Source of the DNA: Sphagnum magellanicum
Lineage: Eukaryota; Streptophyta; Sphagnopsida; Sphagnales; Sphagnaceae
Direction: 5' to 3'
NCBI GenBank assembly: GCA_021904315.1
Contig: CM038908.1
Location: forward strand, 21,038,501-21,102,500
Length of the DNA: 64,000 nt
In this document: positions 1-12,710 of the stretch, one piece after another
Layout: the number at the start of each line of letters is the position of its first letter
Numbering within the stretch: position 1 is the stretch's first letter
Translations under genes and position numbers: made by a program
The notes under the pieces: model-generated
Databases searched by the model: none
The model's input: the letters and a program-made list of their open reading frames with translations, nothing else
Told to the model about the DNA's origin: nothing

Positions 1-303
1 TCAATTTCTGTTTCACATTCACATTATTCCTAGATTTAAAAAAAAAAATTCCATTGTCTTTTATCGTAAATATTTCAATTCCCCAAAACATAGCCACTCC
101 ATGTATTCTAAAACATGGCAGTGACATGTTTCTATCACCCCACCAATACCCCAAAACATGCTTATAACATGTTTTAACAAAGTTGGTTAAGAAACATAGA
201 ATGATTATTTAAATATTATGTTAATTGTTATTTCTTATTCATTTTTTATATGTTTCTTATGTAGGCTATGTGTATGTTAATACATTTTGCACTGTTGGGT
301 TGA

Positions 304-2498
304 ATGCAAACTAAACATGGAAATGAAGTTGCTATTATAGTTTCCCAAACAATGGACCTTTTGGAAGCTAGTGACACACAATCATTGTTTAATTCCCTAC
401 ATGAGTTTTTAGAGTATAAAAAATGCCTACAATGGTTCAATGATTTAGGAGAACGAACACAAGGATTTATTAAAATAGCAAAGGTTTGGCTCTATTCTTA
501 AGTGCCTTAAGGAATTTGATATGGCCAATGTAAAAAAATTGAGGATATAAAGTGGGATTGGAATCCTTTATGGCATATTGTAAATAATGACAAATGCCTA
601 CCTACGACAAAAAGGTCTAAATTCCCCTAGTTGCATTCTTTCAAGGAGGTTGAAATAATTGTAGGTAACCTTTTGTGGAGGAAAACACTTAGGAATGTTT
701 TTTGGGAAGTTCGGTTAGTAAAGGTTTTTTTTAAACATTTGTTGGATAACGATGTTAAATGTGCCTACCCATTCCAAAGCACTAACAACACATCCATTAA
801 AAAGATGAAAATGGGGGAATATCATTCAGCTTGGTAAAAATCTGTCAATATTTTAAAGCACGATGGTCATCTTCTATTCAAAGGATAAGAAATTCAAGAG
901 GGTATTTGTGATGAAGATATAGAGGCTACATACCAAGGGCTCATGTCACCATCGAATAATTTGTCCAAGATGTCATTATTTTTCATTGTTGTATTAACTA
1001 AGGTAGTAGAGGATATGGTGCACAAGGATATTGCATTGTTCCAAGAAATTTGGGAACAAAAAAATGAGGAACAAAGGGAAGCTTCATTTCTGGACATAAG
1101 GAGATATCTTCAACATCATGAAAACATAGACATGGGATGGATAAACGTGCATTGGGGTGTACCACAAGTTCTAAATGCTTCAATTAGTCTCCCCCATGAA
1201 GTTTTGCTTGCCTCAAACAAGGTGGTATAACAAAGATGTGTTTCTTTGTTCCCAATTCAATTCACAAATAAGGGTGCTTTAACAATGTTACACTTGGAAG
1301 CACCGTTCAACTTCACGACCATTGGCTGGGGCATCCAAGTCCATGAAAAAAATGAATCAGAGAGTTCGGACAAGGAGCAAGTGAAAAACCAAGAAGTTCA
1401 CATCATAGAAACATCTAAAATTGAACGCTGCCCTAAGGATGTGAAAGCATATTCGGATATGGTAAATGCGGATACCTCGAAGCAAGTTTCACCTACAAAT
1501 CCTCATGTTTCAGAAGTTACACCTCAAGTTTTAAGGATTGCTAACCATATTTTGAAAGTTCAATCCTTGGAAGTTCAAGCTTCGAAAGTTCAAGTTTCGG
1601 AAGTTCAAGATTCGGAACCTCAAGTTTCAGACATTGAAACCTTAGAAGTCTAAGTTTCAAAGGTTGACATTTCAGATATTGAACTTTCAAAGGTTCATAT
1701 TTGGGATATCCATGTTTTGAATATCCATTTTTTGGATATCTAAGTTCATGTTTCAATTTTTTGAGAAATGGTTCCCGTCCATGTTTTGGAGGACCTAGTT
1801 ACAAATGTGAATGAAACATCAAAGATGGCTTAAATCTCAACACTAATAAGGACAAACTCAAACAGTTTAGTGCATCAATTCCTAATGGTTTTGAATTAGA
1901 CCCAAACATAACTTCAATTCATGTTTTGGGTGAAATTGAACTTGATCATGTTTTGAAAAACTATCCTCCGAATGCTGAAGGTTGGGTTGAAGTCGCAACC
2001 ATAGATGCATTGAATGATTTCCATGTTTCAAATGTAAATATAAACTTTTCCTTGAACTAATAAGTGGATGTCAAAGCAAGTTAGACCATGTCATTTTCTC
2101 CACCAATTGAGCAATTTCAATGATACATGATCTAGGTTATGTTTCGACAAAGCAGCATGGTAATTATGTTTCGAAAATGAACATGGGAATCAAACAAGAT
2201 TGCACACCATTAGTGCCATCAGAGCCCTATTATGTTGGTGTTTCGTTTCCAAAGGAAACAATACATGGGAATATATCGTGGTTAAATGCATATGTTAATA
2301 AAAATACGACCATTAATCCGATAATGAATGCAATGTCGTCGGCCAAGGCTGTGCTTCACATTCTTCAACAAGGATGTAATGAAGGTGCCCCAAATTTTGA
2401 AACACTTGATCAAGCTATTAAGAACATTTCAAAAAATATAATTGTTGTAGCAAAAAAATCTCAAACACAAAAGCGGAAAAAATCGAACACAAAACCTA
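304..2498 (+). pseudogene. decayed ORF of unknown family
   Basis: I do not recognise this protein. Open segments at 304-501, 631-837, 943-1230 and 1246-1653 all lie in the same frame, separated by short stop-containing stretches, and a further open segment in another frame runs from 2120 to 2512. This looks like one old coding region with stops and a few indels rather than chance ORFs. The 1246-1653 part ends in Ser/Val/Gln/Glu-rich repeats of the type VQxSEVQ. The last part ends in a Lys/Ser-rich tail that runs into an LTR at 2499. It could be the remnant of a transposon-associated ORF or a captured gene. No catalytic motif is visible. Confidence 0.4.
1551..1747 (+). repeat. degenerate 15-bp tandem repeat in decayed ORF
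   Basis: Units related to GTTCAAGTTTCGGAA recur about ten times, decaying towards the 3' side into TTTCAAAGGTTGACA and GGATATCCATGTTTT variants. The period is a multiple of three, so it encodes a five-residue repeat (VQxSE-like) within the decayed reading frame. Confidence 0.6.
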
Positions 2499-3399
2499 TG
2501 TCGCAACCTTAGCCTTAGGCTCACAACCAAGGCAAGGGCTTGCAAAGGTGCGAGCCAAGAATGAAGCTCGAGAGTCACATTTCATGTTCTTGGGAGTGTA
2601 GGAGAATGTGAGGGAATGAACCCCCACATTCCCAAGTGAACTCCCACTTTGGGAGTTAGAATCCTAATGGACTTTTGAATTTTTATAAGGTGATTATAAG
2701 GGTCAAAACTCATTGGATTGAAAAGTTCCTTATAGCATTGAAAATCTTTTGGAACATAGATGTTTAAAATGGGCTCATATGATCCATTTGGGTATTTAAA
2801 ATATAAGTTTTGGCCAAATGAAAGGTTAAGAGTCAAACTGCCAATTTGACTCCTGACCATTAAAAGTTAGGAATCGTCCTGATTTACTTATGTGTAGATG
2901 GCATGCCGCATACCATTAAAAAGCTTTCAATGAGCTACAACTTTGCTTCAAACCTCACCTCAATTAGAGGTCTATAAAAAACATTACAGGCCTCCAAAGT
3001 TGTGGGAATCTTAATTTTGAGAATTTCAATCTTGAGACAAAATGACATTTGGGTACAAACCCTTGTAACAAATCACAGAGAATACTATAAGGGGGAAGGT
3101 GGTGGCTTCCCCCAAATTTGGGCCGTGGTGAGTCTTGTGAATCCATGTATGCCCATTGTTTGTCTGTGCATGAAAAATGTTTCAACTATGCATTAACCAA
3201 CTTGTTGTTTGGTTTGTGTAGGTCCATATGAATAATTGACCCACTTCTCATTCATCCTAATCCCCATCTTAGAGCTCGAACACGCCCCTCTTACCTTTGA
3301 AGTGCTGCAAGTTAGGGAGCGTACCTTAATTCCTTCTTTTTTCGTTGTTTTCATTTTTGGACTCACATTTAATCTTTCAAAAAGCTTGGGGGTGTGTCA
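2499..3399 (+). mobile_element. solo LTR, copy 1
   Basis: This 901-bp block begins TGTCGCAACC and ends GGGGGTGTGTCA, the TG...CA ends of an LTR. It is homologous along its whole length to the reverse complement of 9361-10258, so it belongs to the same family. Flanking pentamers are ACCTA and ATTTA, which differ only by two C/T changes and may be an aged 5-bp target duplication. No internal retroelement domains flank it, so I read it as a solo LTR inserted at the end of the decayed ORF. Confidence 0.65.
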
Positions 3400-5739
3400 A
3401 TTTATGGAACATTTTGGTTCCCAATCACATTCACCACCTTCTTTTATTGGTTTTTGTAATTTGACATGTATGTGAGTTTAACTTGAAAAACTCATCCTAG
3501 TCCTATTTTAGAGCTTTCGCACCTTTTTTTCTTTGTGTGAATTAAAAATGCACTTTGAATTTTCATTCCATTGCAAAATTTGGGATTAACAAGGTTTTTT
3601 ACCCCCAATACCATTCAAAACAAACTTAAAGGTATGCCATTATTAAACATTGTCAAGAAGAAATGAAATTTTTTCATTTCATTATGCATTTTTACAATAT
3701 GAAAATCTTTAAAAACCTCAACCTACAAGAAGACTTGTTCAATTTTAAAACTAAAAAAGAAGAAGAATCAAAGTATTAATGGTGTGTTTGACCACATTTT
3801 GCAACCTTACACGACTTATTTTAACAACCACCTCAATACTAATAATGTAGTTTTTATAACTATTGGACTTTTTTTAAGTTAGATTTTCAAAACTTTTGAA
3901 ATGGTTTAAATTAATTTTTGAAATTCCTTTTGTAAATATCATCCTTTGCAAAGGGAGTTTCAAATATGTATATTATTGGAAGGGATTATCAAATTTTGTA
4001 GGTAGTTTTTGATATTAAATCCACTCAAAGTTTTGGTTACATTGGTCCTCCTTTTAGGTTACATTCCTTCCTTCAGTTGTTCTTCATGAAATGCTCTCCA
4101 AAAATGCCTTCACACCAACCCATGGGAGAACTACATATAATGATGACATGGGTTAGTCTTCAATTTTTTTCTTCTCTCATTTTATTGAAACAATGTGACA
4201 AAAAGATATGGATTTAAGGTTTCTGTGTGAAGAGGGTGTTCATTGTTGTTGTTTTGGCACTAAAAACCACCTTTTATTTTATCATATTGTTATGCACATG
4301 AGCACATATGATGGGGAGGTTTTCTGCTAATGATAATTATGTTTTAAGAAGAAGTGAAAGATTAGGGTTGAGTGTTATGTTCTTTGTTTTGTTTTCTGTG
4401 TGGTGGAGAATGGTGCAAATAATGGAGTTGGACAATGGCGCAAGATTACAAGAGGTGTCGGGAATTCCAAGCTAAACATTATGTTGTTTTGTTTTGAATT
4501 GCTAATGCTTTTGTGCAGACTGTGCAAATTGTGTTGCTCAATGTGAGTTTGAGTTTGGGATAAATGCCCATAAGATGTAGTTGATGTTTTGTTGTTTTCA
4601 AGAATTCCATTGCACTGGAATTAGAAACAAAATGTCAATTTTTAGTAAGTATTTAAAGGTAGATGAGGGAAGGGATGAGAGGCTCTAGAGGATATACTAG
4701 TTGGTTAGTTGTGGAATTCACCACTCAAATTTGATATATTTGAATCAAGCCTTAATCACTATTGGGGATGGTTGAATACTTTGATATTGAGAGCTCCGAA
4801 TAGTTATTCCTTCATGGGAAGGTTGGGTGTTTATTGGGATATTCTTTGAAGTTCTACCAACGAAGGAATCACAACTTGTTAAACACCTTCTTCAAACCTT
4901 GATTAGCTTGTGATTGGGAAATTAATTGTTTTTGAATGAGTCTGAAACAATCCACAAGCAACGACCAAGATAACCACTAAGAGGGGATCCAAAGTGTTTT
5001 GATCCATCATCTGTCCCTAGTTTAAAATTAGCATTGCATAGGGCTGCTATGATTTTGATTATTGGATGAACTTTCATAATTAAGGTTTAAGTTGAGATAA
5101 GTGTGGTGCATTACAGATTGTGAACCAATGACATGGTCTTTGTGAAACTTAATGAGACCCTTCTTTTTTGTTACAATAATATCTATTGCTAGCAGCTCTT
5201 GTATCAGTTTCAATACCAGGCATATACGAGTATTGTGTGGTTATTTGACTTTATTAACAACTGTTACTTCTGGCTTCAAAATTATTTCAGGGTCACAGAA
5301 TCAGAGGTTCTGATTCTTTGAAAAAATCAGAATCAAAGAACCATCAATCCTGGTTATTTCAAAAACCTTAAAGAACCAGTGGTATTCATGAAAGAAGCAG
5401 CAATGAAGTCATGGTTTTATGGCTGTGAAATTAATCAAAATAAACACGATTATATACCAGAACCAGTTCTTTGATTTTTTAGAATCACAGTTATGAATAC
5501 TCAGCATCGAGGTCTGTTCTTATTTCTAATAACCATCCAGCATTGTACATATACTCGTCTCTTATAAACCAAAAAGCGATCTTCACGCCAGTACCAGGAT
5601 CATGCTGGTCTGAAATTCTCAGGTGGGTATGTTCAAAAGTTGAACACACACCAATACAAGTATATATCATCTATATTTTACATTGAAAAGGCTGAAACCA
5701 CATAGTTTAGCTAAGACATGTGTCATATACCCTAGGGAA
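3400..5739. other. AT-rich intergenic DNA, no gene seen
   Basis: Only short random ORFs are present. At 5290-5345 there are rearranged inverted GGTTCTGATTCTTTG/CAGAATCAAAGAACC motifs. I see no coding or RNA gene signature. Confidence 0.5.
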
Positions 5740-6053
5740 ACAAGAAGTGTGTCACACTGTGGCCTTGCTATTTACATTAAAAAGTGTCTTAAGGCAAAAG
5801 ACGAATTATGGAAACTCAAATATTTCACCATGCAAAAATATAGTTTTCAATAAATCCTCCAAAAGAAACCAAAAAGCTTCAAGACATTATAACTAACTCT
5901 GTAACTAATCTCAAGTTTCAACACAAGCCAAAATATCATCTTTCAAAAATCCTCATATAAAAATAGACCTATTATTACCTAGGGGCCAAAATCCCTTAAG
6001 CTACTATACTCTATAATGAGTCTAAACAAAATATCCTTGCCTTGGCCAACAAA
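5740..6053 (+). repeat. 320-bp MITE-like repeat, copy A
   Basis: This is one of four copies (also 7093-7419, 15568-15891, and a split copy at 16615-16749 plus 18385-18558). The family begins near ACAAGxxGTGTGTCACACTGTGGCCTTGC and ends near CTTGCCTTGGCCAACAAAGTG. GGCCTTGC near the left end and GCAAGGCC near the right end form subterminal inverted repeats, best kept in copy C. It has no coding capacity, as expected for a non-autonomous DNA element. No clear target duplication was found. Confidence 0.55.
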
Positions 6054-6537
6054 GTGCACAACTATTGTGCTAGAACCCTGTCTGTAAATAGCTATTACAT
6101 ATTGAACTGTTAGTTCAGTCTTGATAACTAAGGAAACAATTTCAGACCACCAAATCTTCAGACCTACACAGAACCCTATTCTCCTGAACATTGAAAATAA
6201 TGATCCCTTTTCTACCATTTCCATTGGCCCTCTAAAATTCTCACAAACCTACCAAACCCTAATACTACACATTTAACTGTTAGTTTTTTTAGTTCACTCA
6301 AGCTAATTAGGAAAAAAAAATCTAGGCCACCAAATCCAGCAATTTCATTGGTGATAATAACATTTTTTCAACACACCTACAACATGCCTATTCAAACATG
6401 CCTATTCAACACCATCTATACATTAATACACTAGTTACAATAACCCTTGTCTGGATGTAGGCAGGGTTTAAAAAAACCATATTTTGTTGGAATTTGCATG
6501 ATGAGTGAGAATTATGTTTTTCCTGTAGATGCTGGAG

Positions 6538-6696
6538 ACAAGTTTGTGCCAACTTGCTGATTTTTAAGGACTTTTCCGTATCTGGGTTTACAGTTGAAAT
6601 CGACAAAAACCACATTCAACAAGTTGTGCCTACTTACAAGATTTTTTTTGAGCTTTTCAATATCTGGAATTTCAGTTGAGAAATAGACAAAACCAC
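6538..6696 (+). repeat. two tandem 80-bp units
   Basis: A unit with GTGCCxACTT, then ATCTGGxTTTxCAGTTGA and GACAAAAxCCAC occurs twice in direct orientation, the second starting near 6622. No function is evident. The rest of 6054-7092 holds no gene that I can see. Confidence 0.5.
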
Positions 6697-7092
6697 CTTC
6701 AGTTCGCAGGGTGGTTCAGAATTTGAGGGTGGAAGGTTCAGGCTCAGTGAACCCTCCACACTCAGTTCACGGCGCAAGGGGGCACCGCCCCTTTGTAACA
6801 ACCAAGGAGATTAGATGAGCAGCTGAGGTCGCCTTACAAGAAACTGCCCATGTTCTGATGCCTTGCTCCCAGAATCTCACTCAAAATCTCCTGATCGAGG
6901 TTGGAGTGGGAAATTACACTATGTAAAGGCACCCCCCAAATTGCTCTAACATGCAATGCTGCAGTCTGCAGGCTACCTATGCAAACAAACAAAACGGTAC
7001 TTATGAAATGCACACTGGCTTATCTTCAACCTGTTCATGGAGAAGGAAGGAAGCCATGGTTAGCTAGTAACAGAAAATGCACATCCAAGTGT

Positions 7093-7419
7093 AACAAGGG
7101 TGTGTCAATCTGTGGCCTTGCCATTTACATTAAAAAGTCTCTTAAGACTAAAGAAGAATTTTCGAAACCTAAAATCATTCACCATGCAAAAAGATAATTT
7201 TCAAAAAATCCTCTAAAAGAAACCAAAGTCCTTCAAGACATTATATCTAACTCTGTAACTAATCTCAAGTTTCAACACAAGCCAAATTATCATCTTTCAA
7301 AAATCCTCATATAAAAATAGACCTATTATTATTACCTAGGGGGCAAAATCCCTTAAACTACTATACTCTATAATGAATCTAAACACAATATCCTTGCCTT
7401 CGTAGGCAATGCCAACAAA
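7093..7419 (+). repeat. 320-bp MITE-like repeat, copy B
   Basis: Second copy of the family described at 5740, in the same orientation. It starts ACAAGGGTGTGTCAATCTGTGG and ends GGCAATGCCAACAAA; the central segments match copy A closely. A short ORF crossing its left end is a by-product of the repeat. Confidence 0.55.
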
Positions 7420-8224
7420 TGAAGGAGAAAGGACACTTAAAAGAGCATCTCCACCCACACCCCTATGCCTTGGGTGAACCAGCACCTACATCGGCACCAT
7501 GGTAAAAACCAATGTTGTGCAAATACCTGGATCCAAGCTAAAAAGCGATGATTCTAGATCCGAGTATAAGAACTTGACCAGATCTGAATATTAAGAACTT
7601 GATCTAGACTCATATTTATGAAGCATTGATCATGGTAGAACTGGACTAAAACCTGGAACCTTCTATTCACCTGTTCTTGGTGGAGGAAACCAGTGTTGGG
7701 TGGGTATCACAGATCCCCTTGGGCATCAGCTGGGCATTAGAGTTTGAACCCCTCAGGGTATCACTCAGACTGAGTGATACCCTGTCTGAAAACTAGATCA
7801 CCAGTGACAAGTGAGAACCAGAAGGCGATAACCGGTTAAGTTTTTTAAAAATAAAAATAGTGAGACCCAGTTAAGGTCTGACCCTTAACCCATGTAAAAG
7901 TCTTAAGAGAATCCTATGAGAAAAAATTAGGGTTAGGTGGAGGCATCGCATTTGAATGGCCACTTCTAGAAAACCTAATTTTTTATATAAAATGCACTTT
8001 TCTACCCTAGTTCTTCCTCTTGCATTTTTTTCACTTCTGTTCACAAAGTTTAGGCGTTGTGCATGGTGTGTTCTCTAGTGTTTTTGCATTGTTTAGATTT
8101 TGGAGTTTGGATCACAAAGTTAAAATTTTCTCTTTTCTCTTTACTTTTTTCCTCACCTTTCCTCGTTTTCACTCTCTTTTTTTCTTTCTTTTTCCCTTCT
8201 ACTTCTTTCTTTTGAGCCTTTTGT

Positions 8225-8540
8225 CTTGTTGTTGTTTCGTCATCTTAATGTGCCTTGTGCTACTACCTTGTCACATTGTCTTGTTGCCTTGTCGTTGCGT
8301 TGCTTTGTTGCCTTGTCATGCTTCTTTGTTGCATTAATTGTCGTTTCATAGTGTTACTTCGTTGTGTTGCCTTGTTGTTTCATCGCCCTACTTTGCTACT
8401 TCGTTGCATTGCCTCGTTACCTCGTTGCTTGGCTACCATTGCACCTCAAGTACCTTCTAAACCCCCCCCCCCCCTTCCCCTCCATTTCTTGTTGCATTGC
8501 CTTGTTGTTTCCCTACCTTGTGTTGATTGGTACTTCCTTC
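8225..8540 (+). repeat. pyrimidine-rich internal repeat of hAT1
   Basis: Short degenerate units of the type CCTTGTTGCxTTGTxGTT repeat through the 5' leader of hAT1 and end at a run of 13 C (8461-8475 region). ORFs here are compositional. The related element hAT2 carries a comparable short-unit repeat at 59290-59830, close to its transposase-start end. Confidence 0.5.
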
Positions 8541-9068
8541 CTCCCCTTTTTGTTTTAAGGAGGAGCTTGGAGCTTAGAGAAGCAAGCTTTCCAACAACCA
8601 CCAAAGCAGGTTAGTTTTTTTTTTTTTTTGGTACTTGGTTTTCTTTTGTTGTGTTCTTTTGCTAAATAGTTCTTTTGTCTTAGATTTATTTTTTGTTTTA
8701 TTTTGATTTTTTTGAAATTCTTGTAATATGTTTGTGTAAAAAATGTTTTTTTTTTTTTTTTTTTGTTAACGTGTAGGATATCCATAAACCCAACTAATTT
8801 TTCTAAAATTTTTTATCATTATACATTTTTGTAATTTTAATGAGAGAAAAATGAATGATTTTATTTTTTTCCCTAACCTTCAACCCCATTTTTTGTAATT
8901 TTCTTTTCAACACTTTACCCTTAAACCCATTGTTTTTGTAAATGTTTTTTCTAAACTCTAAACCTTTGTGAATACTTTATTTTTATTTTTTTTGTGTGAA
9001 AAAAATTAGAATTGCTTGTTAATCTTGTGCTTTACTTAGCTTTAGAAATATTCTTGTGAAAACTACCA

Positions 9069-12000
9069 ATGGAGCAATCTTTTGCAAATGAAAATGTTAT
9101 AATTGAAAATAATGAGATAATTGAAATTTGTATGAATGATGAAAGTATGGAAGAAAATGTAAGTGTGCAAATAGAAATAAGCAAGAATCCAAAAAATGAG
9201 AGAGAAAAAAAATGAAGATAAATCTTAAAAAATCGCATGCACAAAGAAAAAGTTGGCAACCACATTAACTTTGTGTTGGAATTTTTATTGTGTCAATGTT
9301 AATGCAAAAATTGACCTTGAGAATACACAAATCATGCATTATATCCTTTGTTATAAAAAATGACACACCCCCAAACTCCTTGACGAACTCAATTGCAAGT
9401 CCAAAGGGTGAAAATAATGGAAAGATAAGGAATTGGGCATGTTCCCTGGCTCACAACACTTTAAGGGTAGAAGGGGCATGTTGGAGCTTCGGGATGGGGA
9501 TTAAGAAAAGTGACAAGCGAGTTAATTACTAACACAAACCTGCACAAACCAAAGTACAAGTTGGTCAATGCATAGTTGGAACACTTTTGGTGCACGGACG
9601 AACCATGAGCAAACACGAACTCACAAGACTCACCACGACCTGAATTTGGGGGAAGCTACTACCTTCCCCTTTTAGTATTCTCTATACCTCGCCATGGGGC
9701 TAACACCCAAATGTCATTTTGTCCCAAGATTCCCAAGTTGGGAGTCCCGAAATTCCGCAAATTGGGATTTCCGTGATTTTGGAGGCCCATAACTTCTTGT
9801 GCAGACCTTCAATTGTGGTGAGTTCTAAAGCAAAGTTGTAGCCCTCGTCGAGAGCTTTTCAACAATATATATCACGCTACCTAAACACAAGTAAATCATG
9901 GTGATTCTTGACTTTTAATTCGATTCCCGACCCTTTTTTTTTTATCATAACTTGTGTTTTAAGTACCCAAATGGGTCATGCAAGCCCATTTAGATATCTA
10001 AGTTTCAACAACTTTCCAATGGTATAAGGAACTTTTTAATCCAATAAGTTTTGGCCCCTAAAATCACTTTCTGAAAATTTAGGATTCCATTGGGACTCCA
10101 ACTCCCAAAGTGGGAGTTCATTTAGGAGTGTGAGGGTTCATTCCCTCACACTTTCCTACATTCCCGAGAGCATGAAAGGTGATTTCCAAGCTTCACTATT
10201 GGTTCACACCTTTGCAAGCCCTTATTTTGGTCGCGAGCCCAAAGCTAGGGTTGTGACAAAAAACTTATAGTAGGAATAAATTCAAAAATTCATGCAAGGA
10301 AAGGATTATTTTTTATTACAAAACAAATGGAATAATTTCTTTAAAAAAACATGTGGATGTAAAGCACAATATTATTGCAAATTTTTTTTGCTAAAAGGAA
10401 GAAAAAAAAGACAACCAACAAAAAAAAAGTGATTGTTTAGTGAGTTAATTTCTAAATTTTTCTGTGAAAGATTCCTTTTAAAAAGAGGATGTGACATAAA
10501 AAGAATTTTTAGAAGACCTAGGTTTTTTATTGTCAAGAACAATTTACAAATTTAGTTTGTGTAAAGCATTTGGCTAAAACATTTAATTTTTTATTTGTGT
10601 CATTTCCTTTCTAGAAGGCAATTTTCACAAGAGATATCACCAAGGTTAGTTGAAAAGACAAGTCAACAATATGTTTTTCTTGCATTGGTAAATTGTTTTT
10701 TTTTAATAGCTAGTTTTTGACCTTTAGATATCTAAAGAAGCTCATGATGTATTTGCATTCATGATCAATTTTTTGAGTGGTGATTAGCAACTAGAACATA
10801 TAACTATTAGTTTGTTTGAAGCAACGAAAATTATTGGTCAAGCATTGGCTAGAAGTATGACAAAGTTATTAGACAAATATAATTTAAGGAAAAATATCAT
10901 TGTTTATGTCAAAGATGAAGGGTCAAATTTCAACGCAATGACTATTGCATTGAAAGTTATTATAAATTATGAATCTTTTGGTTTAGAAGAGAACTTTTAG
11001 GGCACTTGCTTTGGGCATGTTTTTTCAAAAGTATGTTAATATGGCACTGCAGAGGAAAATGTGTGTAAGGATTTGAAATATGTTTCTGTTAAGTTTGTTT
11101 AGGAAAATTTACAAAAGTGCATCATTTGGCCTAAAAAATCTGGAAAGGGAAGGTAGGAATGGAACATGGGTTGTCTTGAGACTAACATTTGCCCCAAAAA
11201 ATTGAACACTTTAGTGAAAACTAGGTAGTTATCTTTGTTTCAATATTATTTCAACATTTTACAATTTTTGACGTTCTGAATTATACAAAATAACTAATAT
11301 TTTCTATTATTGGTTGTGTTGCAAGTTTGCTAATAAGGCCATTATGTTTCAATATGCCATTGTCTATGTTATAACAAACAGACTACTATGAGAATAATTG
11401 GTCGAATGCTTCCATTTCTAACTTAGCACATTTATCAAATTATAATGGATTGTTTTTTTCCAATGTTTTTGTTTGTGTTTTTAACGAATCCTATGGACAT
11501 TGGCTCCTTAGTAATGCTTTACACTTTGCTATTTCCATGAGTTTGAACTTGAAGGAGGAAAACAAAATTATTCCTTCATTTGAAAGCTTAATGGAAGATG
11601 ATTCCATTATTTATAATGAATTATATTTGTTGACCTCTAATTAGAAGGGAAGTAATCAATGTGCTAGATTATTTCCTTTCATTCTTGAAGAAATATGAAA
11701 ACATGAAAGCTTAAAAATATGATCTCTTTAATGTTAAACCCTAAGTTTAAAAGTCTTTGTATGATATCCTCATTTGTTAGAAGGGAGCAAGATGTTGCTT
11801 TTGTTGAGGAATATGATAAAAAAATCTTGTATCTTATGTTGGTGAAATGCCATGAACATTTGCATCCTTTGGTAAGGTTACATAAGAATTGTGTTGACCA
11901 AGATATTTTTGAACAAGATTGTAGTTTGGATATTTTTGAGCAAAATACAAGCACAAGTGAACCAACAGAAGAGCTTGTGAAGAAAGAGTTGTTGGTTTTC

Positions 12001-12362
12001 AGGAGATATCAATTAGATGTTAAAGACATCAAATGTCCTCTTTAGTGATGGTAGAAACATGAAACAATGTTTCCTACAATTTAATTTTTAGCCCAACAAA
12101 TGTTGGGTGTTGTTGGATTTCAAATTGAAACAAAACGAATTTTTTCTTTGGCTAGAATATTTACTAACCTTAGGAGAGTCGTTTGCAAATTGAAAATTTA
12201 AAGAAGTTGATATTTATCAACAAAAACTAATTTAATGATCCTAGAATATGTTGTAAGTCTTCATCTTACTTGATGGAATTCTTTGAAAGGGATGTAGATC
12301 TAGAAGAGAAGTTAAAAGAGTTTGAAGGTGAATTTGAAACGGATGAAGTTGTTGAAATGTAA
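9069..12362 (+). pseudogene. hAT transposase remnant of hAT1
   Basis: The likely start is the ATG at 9069, which opens an acidic N-terminal segment followed by a weak BED-type zinc-finger region that is interrupted by the solo LTR. Pieces further on match plant hAT transposases: SLFEATKIIGQALARSM and VKDEGSNFNAMTIALK (10808-10990), MLNPKFKSLCMISSF (11728 onward), and the dimerisation region with FLAQQMLGVVGFQIETKRIF (12080-12160). The end is the TAA at 12360-12362. Several stops and frameshifts separate these pieces, so no active transposase can be made from this copy. Family assignment rests on the order of these motifs and the element ends. Confidence 0.85.
9361..10258 (-). mobile_element. 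solo LTR, copy 2, nested in hAT1
   Basis: On the minus strand it begins TGTCACAACCCTAGC and ends TTTGGGGGTGTGTCA. It aligns end to end with 2499-3399 in inverted orientation. It is flanked by AAAAA at 9356-9360 and 10259-10263, compatible with a 5-bp target duplication although low in complexity. It lies within the N-terminal coding part of the hAT1 transposase, so it arrived after hAT1. No internal retroelement sequence remains. Confidence 0.8.
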
Positions 12363-12710
12363 AACTTCAATAAATAAAATATTATTTAATGTTAATTTTT
12401 TTTTGATAACAATGTTTATAATTTTTTATTAGTAAGAAAAATAATAAATTTGATATTTAAAAAATAATTTAAATTTTCTGGAATTTTAAAAATAATAACC
12501 AATCAATAAGTAATACCAAGTTAGTGAGAACTAACAAAGGATAACCAATTTTTTCAAAATTTTGAGAACTAGTTTAAAAATTGATACCCTGGCCCAGCAT
12601 ATAATTATTTTTTTAAAAGCGAAAACCGAACCCTTTTATAAATTGTTTTATGAAAACCTAATCCAACAAGTATCAGAAAAATGTGATACCCACCTAACAC
12701 TGGAGGAAAC

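Larger units (their letters stand above)
7691..12702 (+). mobile_element. complete hAT-type DNA transposon (hAT1)
   Basis: The left end is CAGTGTTGGGTGGGTATCAC and the right end is the inverted CAGTGTTAGGTGGGTATCAC, 19 of 20 positions matching. The flanking octamers at 7683-7690 and 12703-12710 are both GAGGAAAC, a perfect 8-bp target duplication, which is the hAT superfamily hallmark. Inside is a decayed transposase on the plus strand with the hAT C-terminal dimerisation region. A 898-bp solo LTR is nested at 9361-10258, so the original element was about 4.1 kb. The intact duplication beside a ruined transposase suggests either recent movement by a helper or a slowly diverging genome. Confidence 0.92.

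Noticed and set aside
8020..8614. Cys/Leu-rich ORFs that look like membrane proteins
   Set aside because: They are translations of a pyrimidine-rich repeat inside hAT1 and change character in every frame.
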